Shown here: positions 37,852-46,256 of the stretch, piece after piece
Layout of the letters: each line of letters opens with the position of its first letter
How positions within the stretch are numbered: the first letter of the stretch is position 1
NCBI RefSeq assembly: GCF_004798865.1
Contig: NW_025335268.1
Location: 117,480,880-117,544,879 of the forward strand
DNA from: Varanus komodoensis
Lineage: Eukaryota; Chordata; Lepidosauria; Squamata; Varanidae
Length of the DNA stretch: 64,000 bases
Direction: 5' to 3'
Notes under the pieces: generated by a model
What the model saw: only the letters and a program-made list of their open reading frames with translations
Told to the model about the DNA's origin: nothing
Databases searched by the model: none
Translations under genes and position numbers: made by a program

Positions 37852-40800
37852 CCTTGGCAGCGCACTGACTAGCCATGTGAAAGCTCGGACGAGTCACAGC
37901 TAATGTGTCGCAGCTTGTGATGTCATCACCTGGTACCACTACTCCTTTCCAAGCATGTGCATGATCCCTATGTGCACTGTTATCTAATGCTTGGCTGCTG
38001 GGACAATGCTTGGGGTGACTTGGCTTGCATGCCGACAGAGAGGGCTCAGAGTGCTTGCTGTGGCACACGTGCCATAGGTTCTCCACCAGTGATCTATGAT
38101 CTACCAACATCATAAAAATATAAGTTAGGATGGGAGGAGGTCTGGGTCCTGATACATGCATTTCTCCCCTCTCTGGATGGAAAGGAACATGATGGACTCA
38201 TTACTGGTTTTCCTAATTTGTTGCAGGTAGCTAGCCACACTATGCAGATTGTCACATTTGAATTGTTAGGAGAATGAGATGCTGGGAGAAGGAAGGCATT
38301 GTGTGTAGTTGCCACTAAACTCCTAAAGTGAAATAAGAAAAAATGGAAAAGAAGTAGGAAAGTCTGGATCAAAACTATCTTGGAGGAAGAAAAAAAGAAT
38401 TTCAAGATGGGAGTTCAGAAAGATCAGAAATACAAGGGGATGCCCAGATTGTAGAATGTTGAGAGGCGATAACTGAGATATATGTAGGCAGGGAACTGAT
38501 GCATTGATCAGAAAAGAGACTCCAAAAACAAAAATGCTACAGCAATTGAAAGACTGTAGGTGGTGCAGGGAGCCAGGAAGAGAGAAAAGATAGGCTGCAG
38601 CTGGAAATTCAGAGCCCTGAGAATGATGGATGGGAGAGACAAAATTGAAAAAAAAAATGCAGCAGCAGAAAAAGTGGGACTGGAAAAAGCTATGCATCGG
38701 GCTTCTAGACATGAGGACATGTGTACTATTGGCAAGCAGGGGATCATGGGTCAGGAAGCCTAGGAGCTGTAGGGATGTCAGGTCTAGAGGCTAGACCTGG
38801 TGGGGAAGCCCATGGTGGTATTTGCCAGTCATTGCTGTGTCATATACTGGAAAATCTATGAGGGCTATGAGTACCTAAAAGCAGGGGATGAGATCAGCAT
38901 ATTGATTTGAACTAACTGTCCACAGGTTTCTATCTATTTCTACTATTGCTTCATATGTGTCTTTGAACACACAAATCTAAATTTCCATAAATCTAAATCT
39001 CCACCTATTTCTCTTATAGATCTGTTGAGATGTACATATAGATACTGAATACAGCTTAAGGTGAATGCCATATCTTTACAATGTGTTCCATAGGAATACC
39101 ACTAGCCTACATATTGGGATTCTTCTTCATCCTATCTGAAGTGTCCTGGTCTATAAATCAGTTGGCACTGGGATGTCAATTCCCTGTCTGCATCTTGCTT
39201 TTGCTAACCCATGATCTCAAGGCTTCCTTTTTCCTGGTATCTAAGCTGGCTCTGTGATTCCCAGATGGAAGCTGCCATTTTTGTAGTGCAGTTAATGGAG
39301 TAACTTGTACCAATAACAAATGCACATCAAGACTATTGTTTATCCTTAACTTTGTCTGCTGTAGCAGCTGAAGAGAATACTGCTAGCTAATATTTTCCAC
39401 TTACTGCTACAGGGGAAGTAGATCGACTGCAGCACAATTCACATGGTGCCTTGGAATCGGTAGTGGGACTCAGGATGGAAGGATTGAAGAGTGAATTACA
39501 TAGCTTTCGTCCACACGTGTTTCAACAGTCAGATGGTGACTGCACTCCTGATCTGTTTTCCAGCCCTGGCATCATGCAAGATATGCTGGAGAGGTCAGCA
39601 TTTGGCTTTATCCACAATTGAGATTAGTGAGAGAGAGCAGTATTGTGGCAGGCAAAGAGTGATATGTTTCCAGGTGCCATCTGCAATATGTGATTGGTGT
39701 AAAAAATGTGAAATTTCTAGTATTCAATGTACTTTTATGCACATTTTACACACATTTTCAAAGGCTTGTATATATGTTGGCCTCTGCTAAATCCCTTGGA
39801 GAGAGTTGTTCTAGTGAGGAAAATTAGGGCTTTTCCTCCTAGTAGCCATTTGCTTAGAGTAAATCATGTTATCTGTAGACCATAAGTGAGTGCACTTACC
39901 TCTCTTACTCATTTCTAATCTGTGGAGACCCAGTTAGGTAGTATTGTTCATCTCTAGTCTACTGTCTTCTATGCATCAGAAGGGTAAAGGTCTAGTTTGC
40001 TGTATTTCAAATGGTATTCATAATACCTTAAAACATTCACTGAATTTGTAAGGGATTTTGTGGAGAAGTGATCTTTGTTGATGCTTCTCTTTTTCTTATT
40101 TTAGCAAGAAAATCTTGTGGCAAGAATATGAATGCATCAAAAGAGAGTTAGAGCAGCTGAAACTCAAGCTTGGCAAGTACCTCTTGATGCTTCTTCACCC
40201 CAACCTCTGCATTGTAATAATAAATAAAGATCACTTACCCTGTGGGCCTGGTAGGAAAGAGTGGGGGGGGTGCATGCAGCTGAGAAAATGATGTGGCTGA
40301 TTGCATCCTTTAGATCACCAAGAGGAGGATCTGTTCAATCAAGTTTCTGCTACTCATGAGATTAAGAGGACTCAAAGCCAATACTGTAAGGTATGATGTT
40401 GAGAAGTTTGCTTCTTACTACCCATTAATATTGTTTCAATGGTACTTCATCAACATTGAACAAAACTGGCAATTTAGCTCCTGCACAAAGGTGCTTATAA
40501 TCTGTACTAGACTGACAAGAAGTTGGAGAAGACTTACAAGTGGCTAGTGAGCTAGAACTTAGGCAAGTGTGGTGTAGTTGTTTAGAGTGTGGGACTGAGA
40601 CTCGGGCAATCTGGGCTGTAGTCCCTTCTTAGCCATGGAGCCAACTGGATGACTTTGGGCCAGTCACAGAGTTCTTGTTGTGGGGATAAGACTGAGAGCA
40701 GGAGGACTATTATGTAAGCCATTTTGAGTTCTTTATAAGAAAAAAAGGTGTGATATAAATTTAATAAATACATAAATTGAAAGTAGCAGACTGTCCTGTG

Positions 40801-43800
40801 CTCCTTTTTCCCAAATGCTTCCCTTCCCCCTAGTGGTGGTTCCTCTAGCTCAGGGGTCTCAAACTCAACTTACCTGGGGGCCGCTGGAAGTAGAGGCTGG
40901 GTGAGGCTGGGCCGCATCAAGTATTCCACCACCGTGGTGGTGGTGGGCCGCTCATCCCGTGGCCGGCCCGGGCGCCGCCGGCGCTTTGAAGGCCGCAGGG
41001 CCCCTCCCCCGTGCCCCGCCCATCCCGGCAACTGGCCCGCGGGCCGCGAGTTTGAGACCCCTGCTCTAGCTATAGAAAGAGTACTTTATTATAGTTGCTC
41101 TTAATCTTGATGTGCTTTTCTGGCCTTAATATCAGAAGAGTGTGCACATAAGTGAAGGGGCAAACTGACAGCAGAGCTGCTCAGGTGGTGGGCACATACA
41201 TTCACTGGAATACCACTGCTGTAGGTGCACTTGTGGCCTCCACTTCAGGTTGAAACATAGCCATTATAAACCAATGCTGTGTTTCTCCAACCTGCAAAAT
41301 GTAGCATAGTACTTTGACCCTGGGAGTGAGGCTACAAATGCCATTTGTTGTTTCACTTCTGTGGGCATTTGGTGATTTCTGCAAGGGAGCACAGAAATGG
41401 CTGTACTTAGAAGAAGAAAACCAAAACCATGCTTAAACAATTTTATGGGAAGGTGCTGGTTTTGTCTATGAGTGTTTGTTTTATTTTGCTTTTAGATTTA
41501 ATGCCAGAGTTCTTTCTTATTCTAGATGCTGGAAGATCTGATGAACACTCATAAAACTCAGACTCAGGATTTGGATAAAGCTAAGCATGAGACCCAGAGC
41601 ACCCAGCAGGAACTCAGCTATGTCAAGTAAGCAAATGCATGAGATTCTGAGCATGTATGCAAGTAGCTCTGTATCGGACTGAGATGTGCATGCGTGCTAG
41701 TTTAAAACTCCTATTCTCATCCGAATGAAGGCGTGGTGGTGGATGGGAGGAACTAACCACTGGAGGGCCTCCTTTTCACAATGTTTGCCAAAAGCGGCAA
41801 AGATCAAGAAGAAACCTTCTTGTGAAGGTGTTGTGTAAGGTGGCCCTTTTGCTGTCACCAAAGCCAGTCAATCTGATGCTCTTGCTGCTGTTTAGAACAG
41901 GATGATTAATAACATGCAGCACATACCTGTAGCTCCTCACAAACATGTTCCTGCTGCCTCCACTTTTCCACTCTTTTCTCACATACATTTTGATGAAATG
42001 TTTGTTTTCTTGCCCTGTCCTGTTTTGGGCCCTATGCCTTTTACTGTAGCATATCTATGTCTCATAAACATATGCTGGGTGGCATGGAATGTGTCTGTCC
42101 CCAAGAATTCATCTCTAAGGGATGAAGGAACCTTCTGTTCCAGCAATTATCATCACCCATATAGAACCTATAGAAAATCAGTTGCATTATATTGGTTTGA
42201 ATTTAAAGAATCAGATGCTGTCACTTTTCACTATAATTTATTTGACTCCTCTTTGTTCTTTCCAGATCCATAAGTGGTTCTATGAGAACAACACCAGAGA
42301 ATCATCCATCCTATATTACAGTTCTTCCACTAAGCCTAGCTTTTCTGTCACCTTAGTCGGTCTTGATGTGCTTTCTATTAATTCCTCAGTCAGCATACAG
42401 TTAATTATATCCCTGTCTACAGACATTTTAGGAATTAACAAGGCCCTTTCTTTTGCTGTATACGAACAGCACAGAGCTGTTCTGAACATAACAATCTAAT
42501 TCTTTCAGATTGACCGTAAAGCATGAGTTTGTATTTCATCTTGCATGTATTCCTTCTGTTGAGATTAACTGCTGCTGTGGGTTTTTTATTTGTTCATTTT
42601 AATCAGATCTGCAGTTACTGACTTAAAAGAACAGGTGAAAAGTCTTCATTTGGATGACAAGCTGAATGCCATGCCATTCAAGAAAGAAAGCATTCATATG
42701 AGTAAGTGCTGTAACTGAAGTTCTTGGATAGAATGCTTTAAGAACATAAAATACAAATATCAAAATAAAAGAATAAACAATTAGAATAGTTCAGAATAAA
42801 ACCAGCAGCAAAGAATAAAGCAAGTTCAGCATATTAAATTAGCAGCAGAATACAGTACTAGGAGAACTTAATTTTTTTTTTCATCTGCAGCTGGAAAGGC
42901 CATGACAAAGGTGCCAGGTGAGGCTCTCTCCATTCTCAAATGGTGCCACCACTGCAATCACCCTCTCTCTTGTAGACATCTGCCGTGCCTTGTTTAGCAG
43001 GGGCACCTGGTGGAGGAGCTCACATTATGACTAGGATTAAGGCATAGTGGTTTATCAACCACAGTGTTTTAGTGTGTTGTCTGACTCCAGCACTTTTCCT
43101 GTGAGGTGGTTTATAAGTCACTCCACACACCCACACACTAGAAAAAAAATTAGCAGTGGGAGGATTTTAGCATGCACACTAAGTCCTTACAAAGTAGTGT
43201 CCATGCCAAATTGCTGCTCTGTAGCCCACTGCTAATTATTTTTATTATTTTTTTTAAGGTGGGAGTGATAAAGGCATCCTTTGCAACAGAATCCTTGATG
43301 GGATTTACAGGGGGCTTATGTGGCCCTGGACAGCATTTTTCCAAATATGAATAATGCACAGGCACAAGGGTCCTCAAGAATCTATTATAAAGGGTGTTTG
43401 TGGGGATACCTCCTCAGTTCTCCCTCCATTCCAAGCAGAATCCTTGGAAGGGAAGTGGGGAAGCCCCAAATGTTCATTTGGTTTTGCAATTTACCCCTGG
43501 ACTGATAGCAGCTTAGGAAGCAGCAAATCCTGAGGGAAACCTCCAGGGAGGTGGCAAAGCTTGTGATTTAAGGCCTGCTTCCTCACATGAGGGCTCCCTG
43601 AGTTTCAAGGTGCCTTCTCCATGGGGAGGCACTGTCAACAATTGGGACTGAGGCAGTAGACCTTCCCAAGGTTTACAAAGAATTTAATGTGTTGTGCAAA
43701 CTTTCTCAATGTCTGGGTAGAAAAACATGAGAGGAGACTTTCCTTCAGATCATCTGGTTGTAAGCATTCAAGATTAAAATCAGCACTTTGATTTAGATTC

Positions 43801-46256
43801 AGAAATGGACTGGCAGTCGGGGCATATGGAAAAGTACTGATGTAATAGCATCACATTGGCCAGTCCCAGTTATAACACTACATGGAGATAATCTCTGATT
43901 AAGCCTAGGGATGTACATGGCCCCACATTAAGCATGACAATAGTGTTTATATTTCTGCAAGTCAGTGGACTGGGCAGCTGCTGTCAACCAGTCAACATAT
44001 CCTGTAAAATAAATATGTTTGAGTATGTGAGAGATGCTTGCTCTTTACCACACTTATAATTATATAAATTATAATATTTATACAGTAATACAAGTAAACA
44101 ACACAATAATACAAGTAAATAAAGTAATTATTATTAATTTTACACATCATTTTGTGTAAAGTAACCCTTAGCCTGCCAGCACTGGTTCAGTGGAATCTCT
44201 TGGACTCATCCTGAGTGATAACCAGAGGAGAGAGATGTCCAGAGAAGCACTTACTGCTCCATGTTTCCATTTTTCAAATTATATAGCTAACATGCATGAC
44301 AGAGCACTATTGAGGAAGCCTCTGAGGAAGGGACAAATTCAGTTTCAGAAAAGCCCTCAGGGACTGGTATATGGAACTAAATGCACAGGGACCAAAAATG
44401 CCTTTTCAAAAATCCTAGCTTGTTTGTTTGCTTATTTATTAATTTGTGTAAAATTTAGTGTAGCTTAAAGCTCTTATTGCCAGTGTGGTGTAGTGGTTAA
44501 GAGCATGGGACTGGGACTCAGAGGATCTGGGTTCGAGTCCCCGCTCGGCCATGGAGCCAACTGGGTGACTTTGGGCCAGTCACAGTCTCTCAGCCCAACC
44601 TACCTCACAGGGTTGTTGTTGTGGGGATAAGATGGAGGAGGAGAGATAATGTAAGCTGCCTTTGAGCCCTTTGTAGGAAAAAGGCAGGATATAAATCGAA
44701 AAAATAAAAAAATAAATAATAAATAAGATAGGAGTGGCATTTTAACATTTAAGAATGTGCAATGGGGGAAGGAGCTTGCATAAAATCTGGGAAGTCACCA
44801 AATGGGAAGTCACCAAACATTTATTAAAAATGTTTTAATAAATAAATAAATAAAATGATCAGTGGTTGGGGTAAATGGGTGGGGCAAGGGAGCCTGACCA
44901 TCTGAGGAAACCTTGAGGCTGGATTTGGCCCTCAGACCTGCAGTTTCCCACTGCTGTATTAGAGGATGAGTACAAATCATGGTCACCAAGAACACAAAGA
45001 TGAGCCAAACATTGTGTGTCTGTCGCTTTATTGCTAATGCCTTAAGGAAATAATTTAAAATTGTAATTAGCTGTTGATAGATCCTTCTATTGGATCACCA
45101 GGGCTTCAGATAGTAAAAGGACAGCTTTTAGTTGTTTAATAATGCTAAGCATTTATTTTGAAAACATAAGCAGAGAATTGGTGGGAGCTGCTGTTCTTCC
45201 TAATCTGTTTGGATGTTTATCTCCTAGGGAAAAAAAAAGAATTGTTGCATGAAGATGCCTTGTTCTTTCTCAGTGATGATTCAGTCTCTGAGTTCAGTCT
45301 CACAGATGTCAGCTCAGATGAACTCTTCAGTGAACCAGAGATTGCACAACTTGCTGGTAAGCCCAGGTATAACTCTGAAGTATTTATTGAAACCATTACA
45401 GGGTCTTTTTCTGAGACCCGTGAGGTTTCTTTCTACATTTTTGCTTGAGTTTTTATTTTGAATATCTGTGGTATTTTGACATCTGTGGTTATGACTAGCC
45501 AGGAAGAGGAAGAAACTGGTACTGAAAAAGTTTGCATTGTTTACTTTCTTTTTCTCCTGGAACTCCAAGACTTGTATTACATCACACCAAGGAACCCCCA
45601 TTTGGGGGAATAAAGGAATTAATGTTCTCTTCAGGGGAATTTATGCCCTACTTTATTAAGATGCTTAAAATTCTTGTGAACTAGGTCTAGGGGGTTTGGT
45701 CTCTTAAACCTCTTTTCATTTTGCTGTTTTTCTATATTAATCCTGAGGACTTGGTTTTTCCTAAAGTAAGCTGCTGCGATTCAGCTTCTGTGTAGATTTG
45801 TTTTGAGATCTCCAGGATGTGTTCAGGCCCTTTCCTAAAGTTGTGGCCCTCTACAACTTTATTGGCTCCATTTGCCAGTATTTCATGTCTGAATAAATTC
45901 TTAGGGTCTGTTAGAGGAACCTGACTATTCAGTAGCTGAATGCCTGTAGGTGCTTCTGAAACACTTGAGAAATATGTCTGCTTTATAGCACTTGTAATAA
46001 ACTGTAAATACCTCTTGCCCTTTATTGACTGCACTGACTTTTGGTGATACTGCATGGTGATGATTGTGTCTAAGTAGGTGGCCAGAGGATTAGGCTAAGA
46101 GCTCTATCTTTACTTGTAGATGACAAGACTTCCATACAAAGCGTGGAGCTGGAGGAAGGTATCCCTGGAGGGGCAACTGGTGGCATGTTGGAGAGAGCAG
46201 AGCTCAGCAGTGAGTTGTCCAGCAGTCTACCTGAGCTCAACTTGAGTGACCTTTAA
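31041..46256 (+). CDS. CCDC163: CCDC163, coiled-coil domain-containing protein (11 coding exons)
   Basis: Exons 31041-31106, 33017-33050, 35874-36034, 37113-37194, 39413-39593, 40105-40172, 40314-40390, 41526-41626, 42607-42701, 45228-45356 and 46120-46256 join in one open frame of 1131 nt, 376 residues plus stop. The N-terminus (MDWDTQLSSILTETDSNMAK) and the IKQRL motif, together with the head-to-head position beside MMACHC, identify CCDC163. Residues of roughly 95-265 are Glu/Lys/Gln/Leu-rich with heptad spacing, typical of coiled coil. The acidic Ser-rich C-terminus ends LPELNLSDL. Function is not established. In human the gene was long listed as a pseudogene; here the frame is intact through all 11 exons, so it looks like a working protein gene. 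Any first exon in the CpG island would be noncoding: an acceptor-like CAACAG sits one base before the ATG exon. Exon calls rest on frame continuity and splice consensus only. Confidence 0.88.
31432..32540 (+). mobile_element. L2/CR1-like LINE fragment
   Basis: In CCDC163 intron 1. Broken frames read LHTVIEIKLIN..., SLDCSNVL, ICKALNNLGLEYMEKS and LPWKFGIYFQELF, the order of the C-terminal part of L2-like reverse transcriptase ORFs (the ...KALHWLPV, YKALHGLAP..YL and W NSLP regions). Multiple stops; inactive. Confidence 0.6.
33017..33050 (+). CDS. CCDC163: CCDC163 coding exon 2 (34-nt microexon)
   Basis: QRLNPANISSK plus one base, phase 0 in and 1 out. The acceptor is TTACAG followed by CAG, a NAGNAG site that could drop one Gln. 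The donor is GTAAGT. A minus-strand SINE begins about 30 nt into the next intron. Confidence 0.85.
33078..33302 (-). mobile_element. tRNA-derived SINE (Sauria-like), minus strand
   Basis: Reverse complement reads GCCAGTGTGGTGTAGTGGTT, GGACTGGGACTCAGGCGATC, GGGTTCTAGTCCCCGCTCAG, GCCTTGAGCCCTTTGCAGGA and AAAAAGGCAGGATATAAATC. Near-identical to the copy at 44.5 kb, so fairly young. It begins under 30 bp from CCDC163 exon 2. Confidence 0.88.
33551..33668. repeat. Hairpin interspersed repeat, copy 5
   Basis: GGGACTACAGCTCCCATCTC opposite CTAGGAGTTGGGGTTGCACA, with a central CATGTTGGTTGGGGCTG; CCDC163 intron 2. Confidence 0.65.
33669..34145 (+). mobile_element. L2/CR1-like LINE 3' end
   Basis: GTGGTAGCACCCCAGTCATG, then AGACCTTTTTATTTTCCCAA and the tail TGAACTACCTAAAGAGCTTT ... 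AAAGAAATGTAAAAATAAG match the end of an L2-like ORF and 3' UTR. Confidence 0.6.
34200..34970 (+). mobile_element. L2/CR1-like LINE 3' part, longest copy
   Basis: ACAATGCACTAAGTGGGGCC, CAGAAGCTGCAGCTTGTATG (LQKLQLV-like, the VQNAAARL position), TATAAAGTCTTATATGGCTT (YKVLYGL), then AACTGTTGTAAACTGCCCAG and GGTATAAAGGTTAAATAAAA. Several breaks in frame. Confidence 0.7.
35874..36034 (+). CDS. CCDC163: CCDC163 coding exon 3
   Basis: 161 nt, phase 1 to 0. It encodes a Pro-rich linker (TEPQTGPLPLPF), two adjacent Cys (HPCCRM) and then the helical MATEELSAISKQLHSQAQ. Acceptor CCCACAG, donor GTAACA. Confidence 0.88.
36084..36235 (-). mobile_element. L2/CR1-like LINE 3' tail, minus strand
   Basis: GATTGATTGATTACATTTTT, ATACTGCCTGGTGGGCAAAG, CTCTCTGGGTAATTGACAGC: reverse complement of the tail with AAGCTCTCTGGG. 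Immediately after CCDC163 exon 3. Confidence 0.65.
36476..36575 (+). repeat. Possible degenerate tRNA-derived SINE
   Basis: GTTTTGGATTCAAATTCCTG resembles a box B and CGAAGCTCACTATGTGATGA the SINE body. Heavily diverged. Confidence 0.35.
36712..36983 (+). mobile_element. L2/CR1-like LINE 3' end
   Basis: GTGGTGGCACCCCAATTGTG, AAAACCTTTTTATTTTCCCA and GTCTACAAAAGTTTTAAATA; same parts as the 33.7-34.1 kb copy, in CCDC163 intron 3. Confidence 0.7.
37113..37194 (+). CDS. CCDC163: CCDC163 coding exon 4
   Basis: 82 nt, phase 0 to 1: VIESLTQAVHRLKQEKEMQQ and QSISQLE, coiled-coil-like. Acceptor TTTTTAG, donor GTATGA. Confidence 0.9.
37703..38091. mobile_element. Non-autonomous hAT DNA transposon, 389 bp
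   Basis: Ends CAGTGATGGTGAACCTTTT and ATAGGTTCTCCACCAGTG are inverted repeats. Perfect 8-bp duplication ATCTATGA on both sides (37695-37702, 38092-38099). No transposase frame; carries an internal TA tract. In CCDC163 intron 4. Confidence 0.94.
37815..37851 (+). repeat. (TA)n microsatellite inside the hAT element
   Basis: About 36 bp of TA with one TGTG interruption. Confidence 0.95.
38100..39412. other. CCDC163 intron 4, remainder
   Basis: AG-rich on the plus strand from 38.3 to 38.8 kb; no exon or transposon recognised. Confidence 0.45.
39413..39593 (+). CDS. CCDC163: CCDC163 coding exon 5
   Basis: 181 nt, phase 1 to 2, EVDRLQHNSHGALESVVGLR through GIMQDMLE. Acceptor GCTACAG. The donor GTCAGC is weaker than consensus, but only this choice keeps the frame into exon 6. 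Confidence 0.85.
40105..40172 (+). CDS. CCDC163: CCDC163 coding exon 6
   Basis: 68 nt, KKILWQEYECIKRELEQLKL. Acceptor ATTTTAG. The donor is GCAAGT after TTG, the second GC-AG intron of this gene. Confidence 0.85.
40314..40390 (+). CDS. CCDC163: CCDC163 coding exon 7
   Basis: 77 nt, phase 1 to 0, DHQEEDLFNQVSATHEIKRT then QSQYCK. Acceptor CCTTTAG, donor GTATGA. Confidence 0.88.
40565..40780 (+). mobile_element. tRNA-derived SINE (Sauria-like)
   Basis: GTGTGGTGTAGTTGTTTAGA, TTAGCCATGGAGCCAACTGG, TTTGGGCCAGTCACAGAG, TTGTTGTGGGGATAAGACTG and a TTTAATAAATACATAAAT tail; shorter than the 44.5-kb copy by a deletion in the middle. CCDC163 intron 7. Confidence 0.8.
40851..41063. mobile_element. Short hAT MITE, 213 bp, GC-rich
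   Basis: Ends CAGGGGTCTCAAACTC and GAGTTTGAGACCCCTG are perfect 16-bp inverted repeats. Perfect 8-bp duplication CTCTAGCT flanks it (40843-40850, 41064-41071). The centre is very CpG-rich (GGCCGGCCCGGGCGCCGCCG), so this is a small CpG island within CCDC163 intron 7. Confidence 0.96.
41526..41626 (+). CDS. CCDC163: CCDC163 coding exon 8
   Basis: 101 nt, phase 0 to 2, MLEDLMNTHKTQTQDLDKAK then HETQSTQQELSYV, coiled-coil-like. Acceptor ATTCTAG, donor GTAAGC. Confidence 0.9.
41627..42606. other. CCDC163 intron 8
   Basis: No element recognised. The 120-codon frames here are chance. Confidence 0.45.
42607..42701 (+). CDS. CCDC163: CCDC163 coding exon 9
   Basis: 95 nt, phase 2 to 1, SAVTDLKEQVKSLHLDDKLN then AMPFKKESIHM. 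Acceptor TAATCAG, donor GTAAGT. Confidence 0.9.
42702..44470. other. CCDC163 intron 9, proximal part
   Basis: AT-rich stretch at 42.73-42.87 kb that could be a minus-strand LINE tail; the rest shows nothing recognisable. Confidence 0.35.
44477..44728 (+). mobile_element. tRNA-derived SINE (Sauria-like), best copy
   Basis: Full-length looking. Box A TAGTGGTTAAG (44491-44501), box B GGTTCGAGTCC (44530-44540), body GGAGCCAACTGGGTGACTTT, GGGCCAGTCACAGTCTCTCA, ACCTCACAGGGTTGTTGTTG, 3' GGCAGGATATAAATC and an AT-rich AAATAAAT tail. Box B matches the pol III consensus exactly. Confidence 0.92.
45228..45356 (+). CDS. CCDC163: CCDC163 coding exon 10
   Basis: 129 nt, phase 1 to 1, RKKKELLHEDALFFLSDD then an acidic Ser-rich stretch (SVSEFSLTDVSSDELFSEPE). 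Acceptor CTCCTAG, donor GTAAGC. Confidence 0.9.
45357..46119. other. CCDC163 intron 10
   Basis: No element recognised. Confidence 0.45.
46120..46256 (+). CDS. CCDC163: CCDC163 coding exon 11 with stop
   Basis: 137 nt ending TAA 46254-46256; the last residues are SSELSSSLPELNLSDL. Acceptor CTTGTAG. The acidic, Leu-spaced tail resembles a short helical protein-binding motif (inference). Confidence 0.9.

Noticed and set aside
38094-38763. Overlapping Phe/Ser-rich minus-strand frames in CCDC163 intron 4
   Set aside because: They result from an AG-rich plus strand; no homology.
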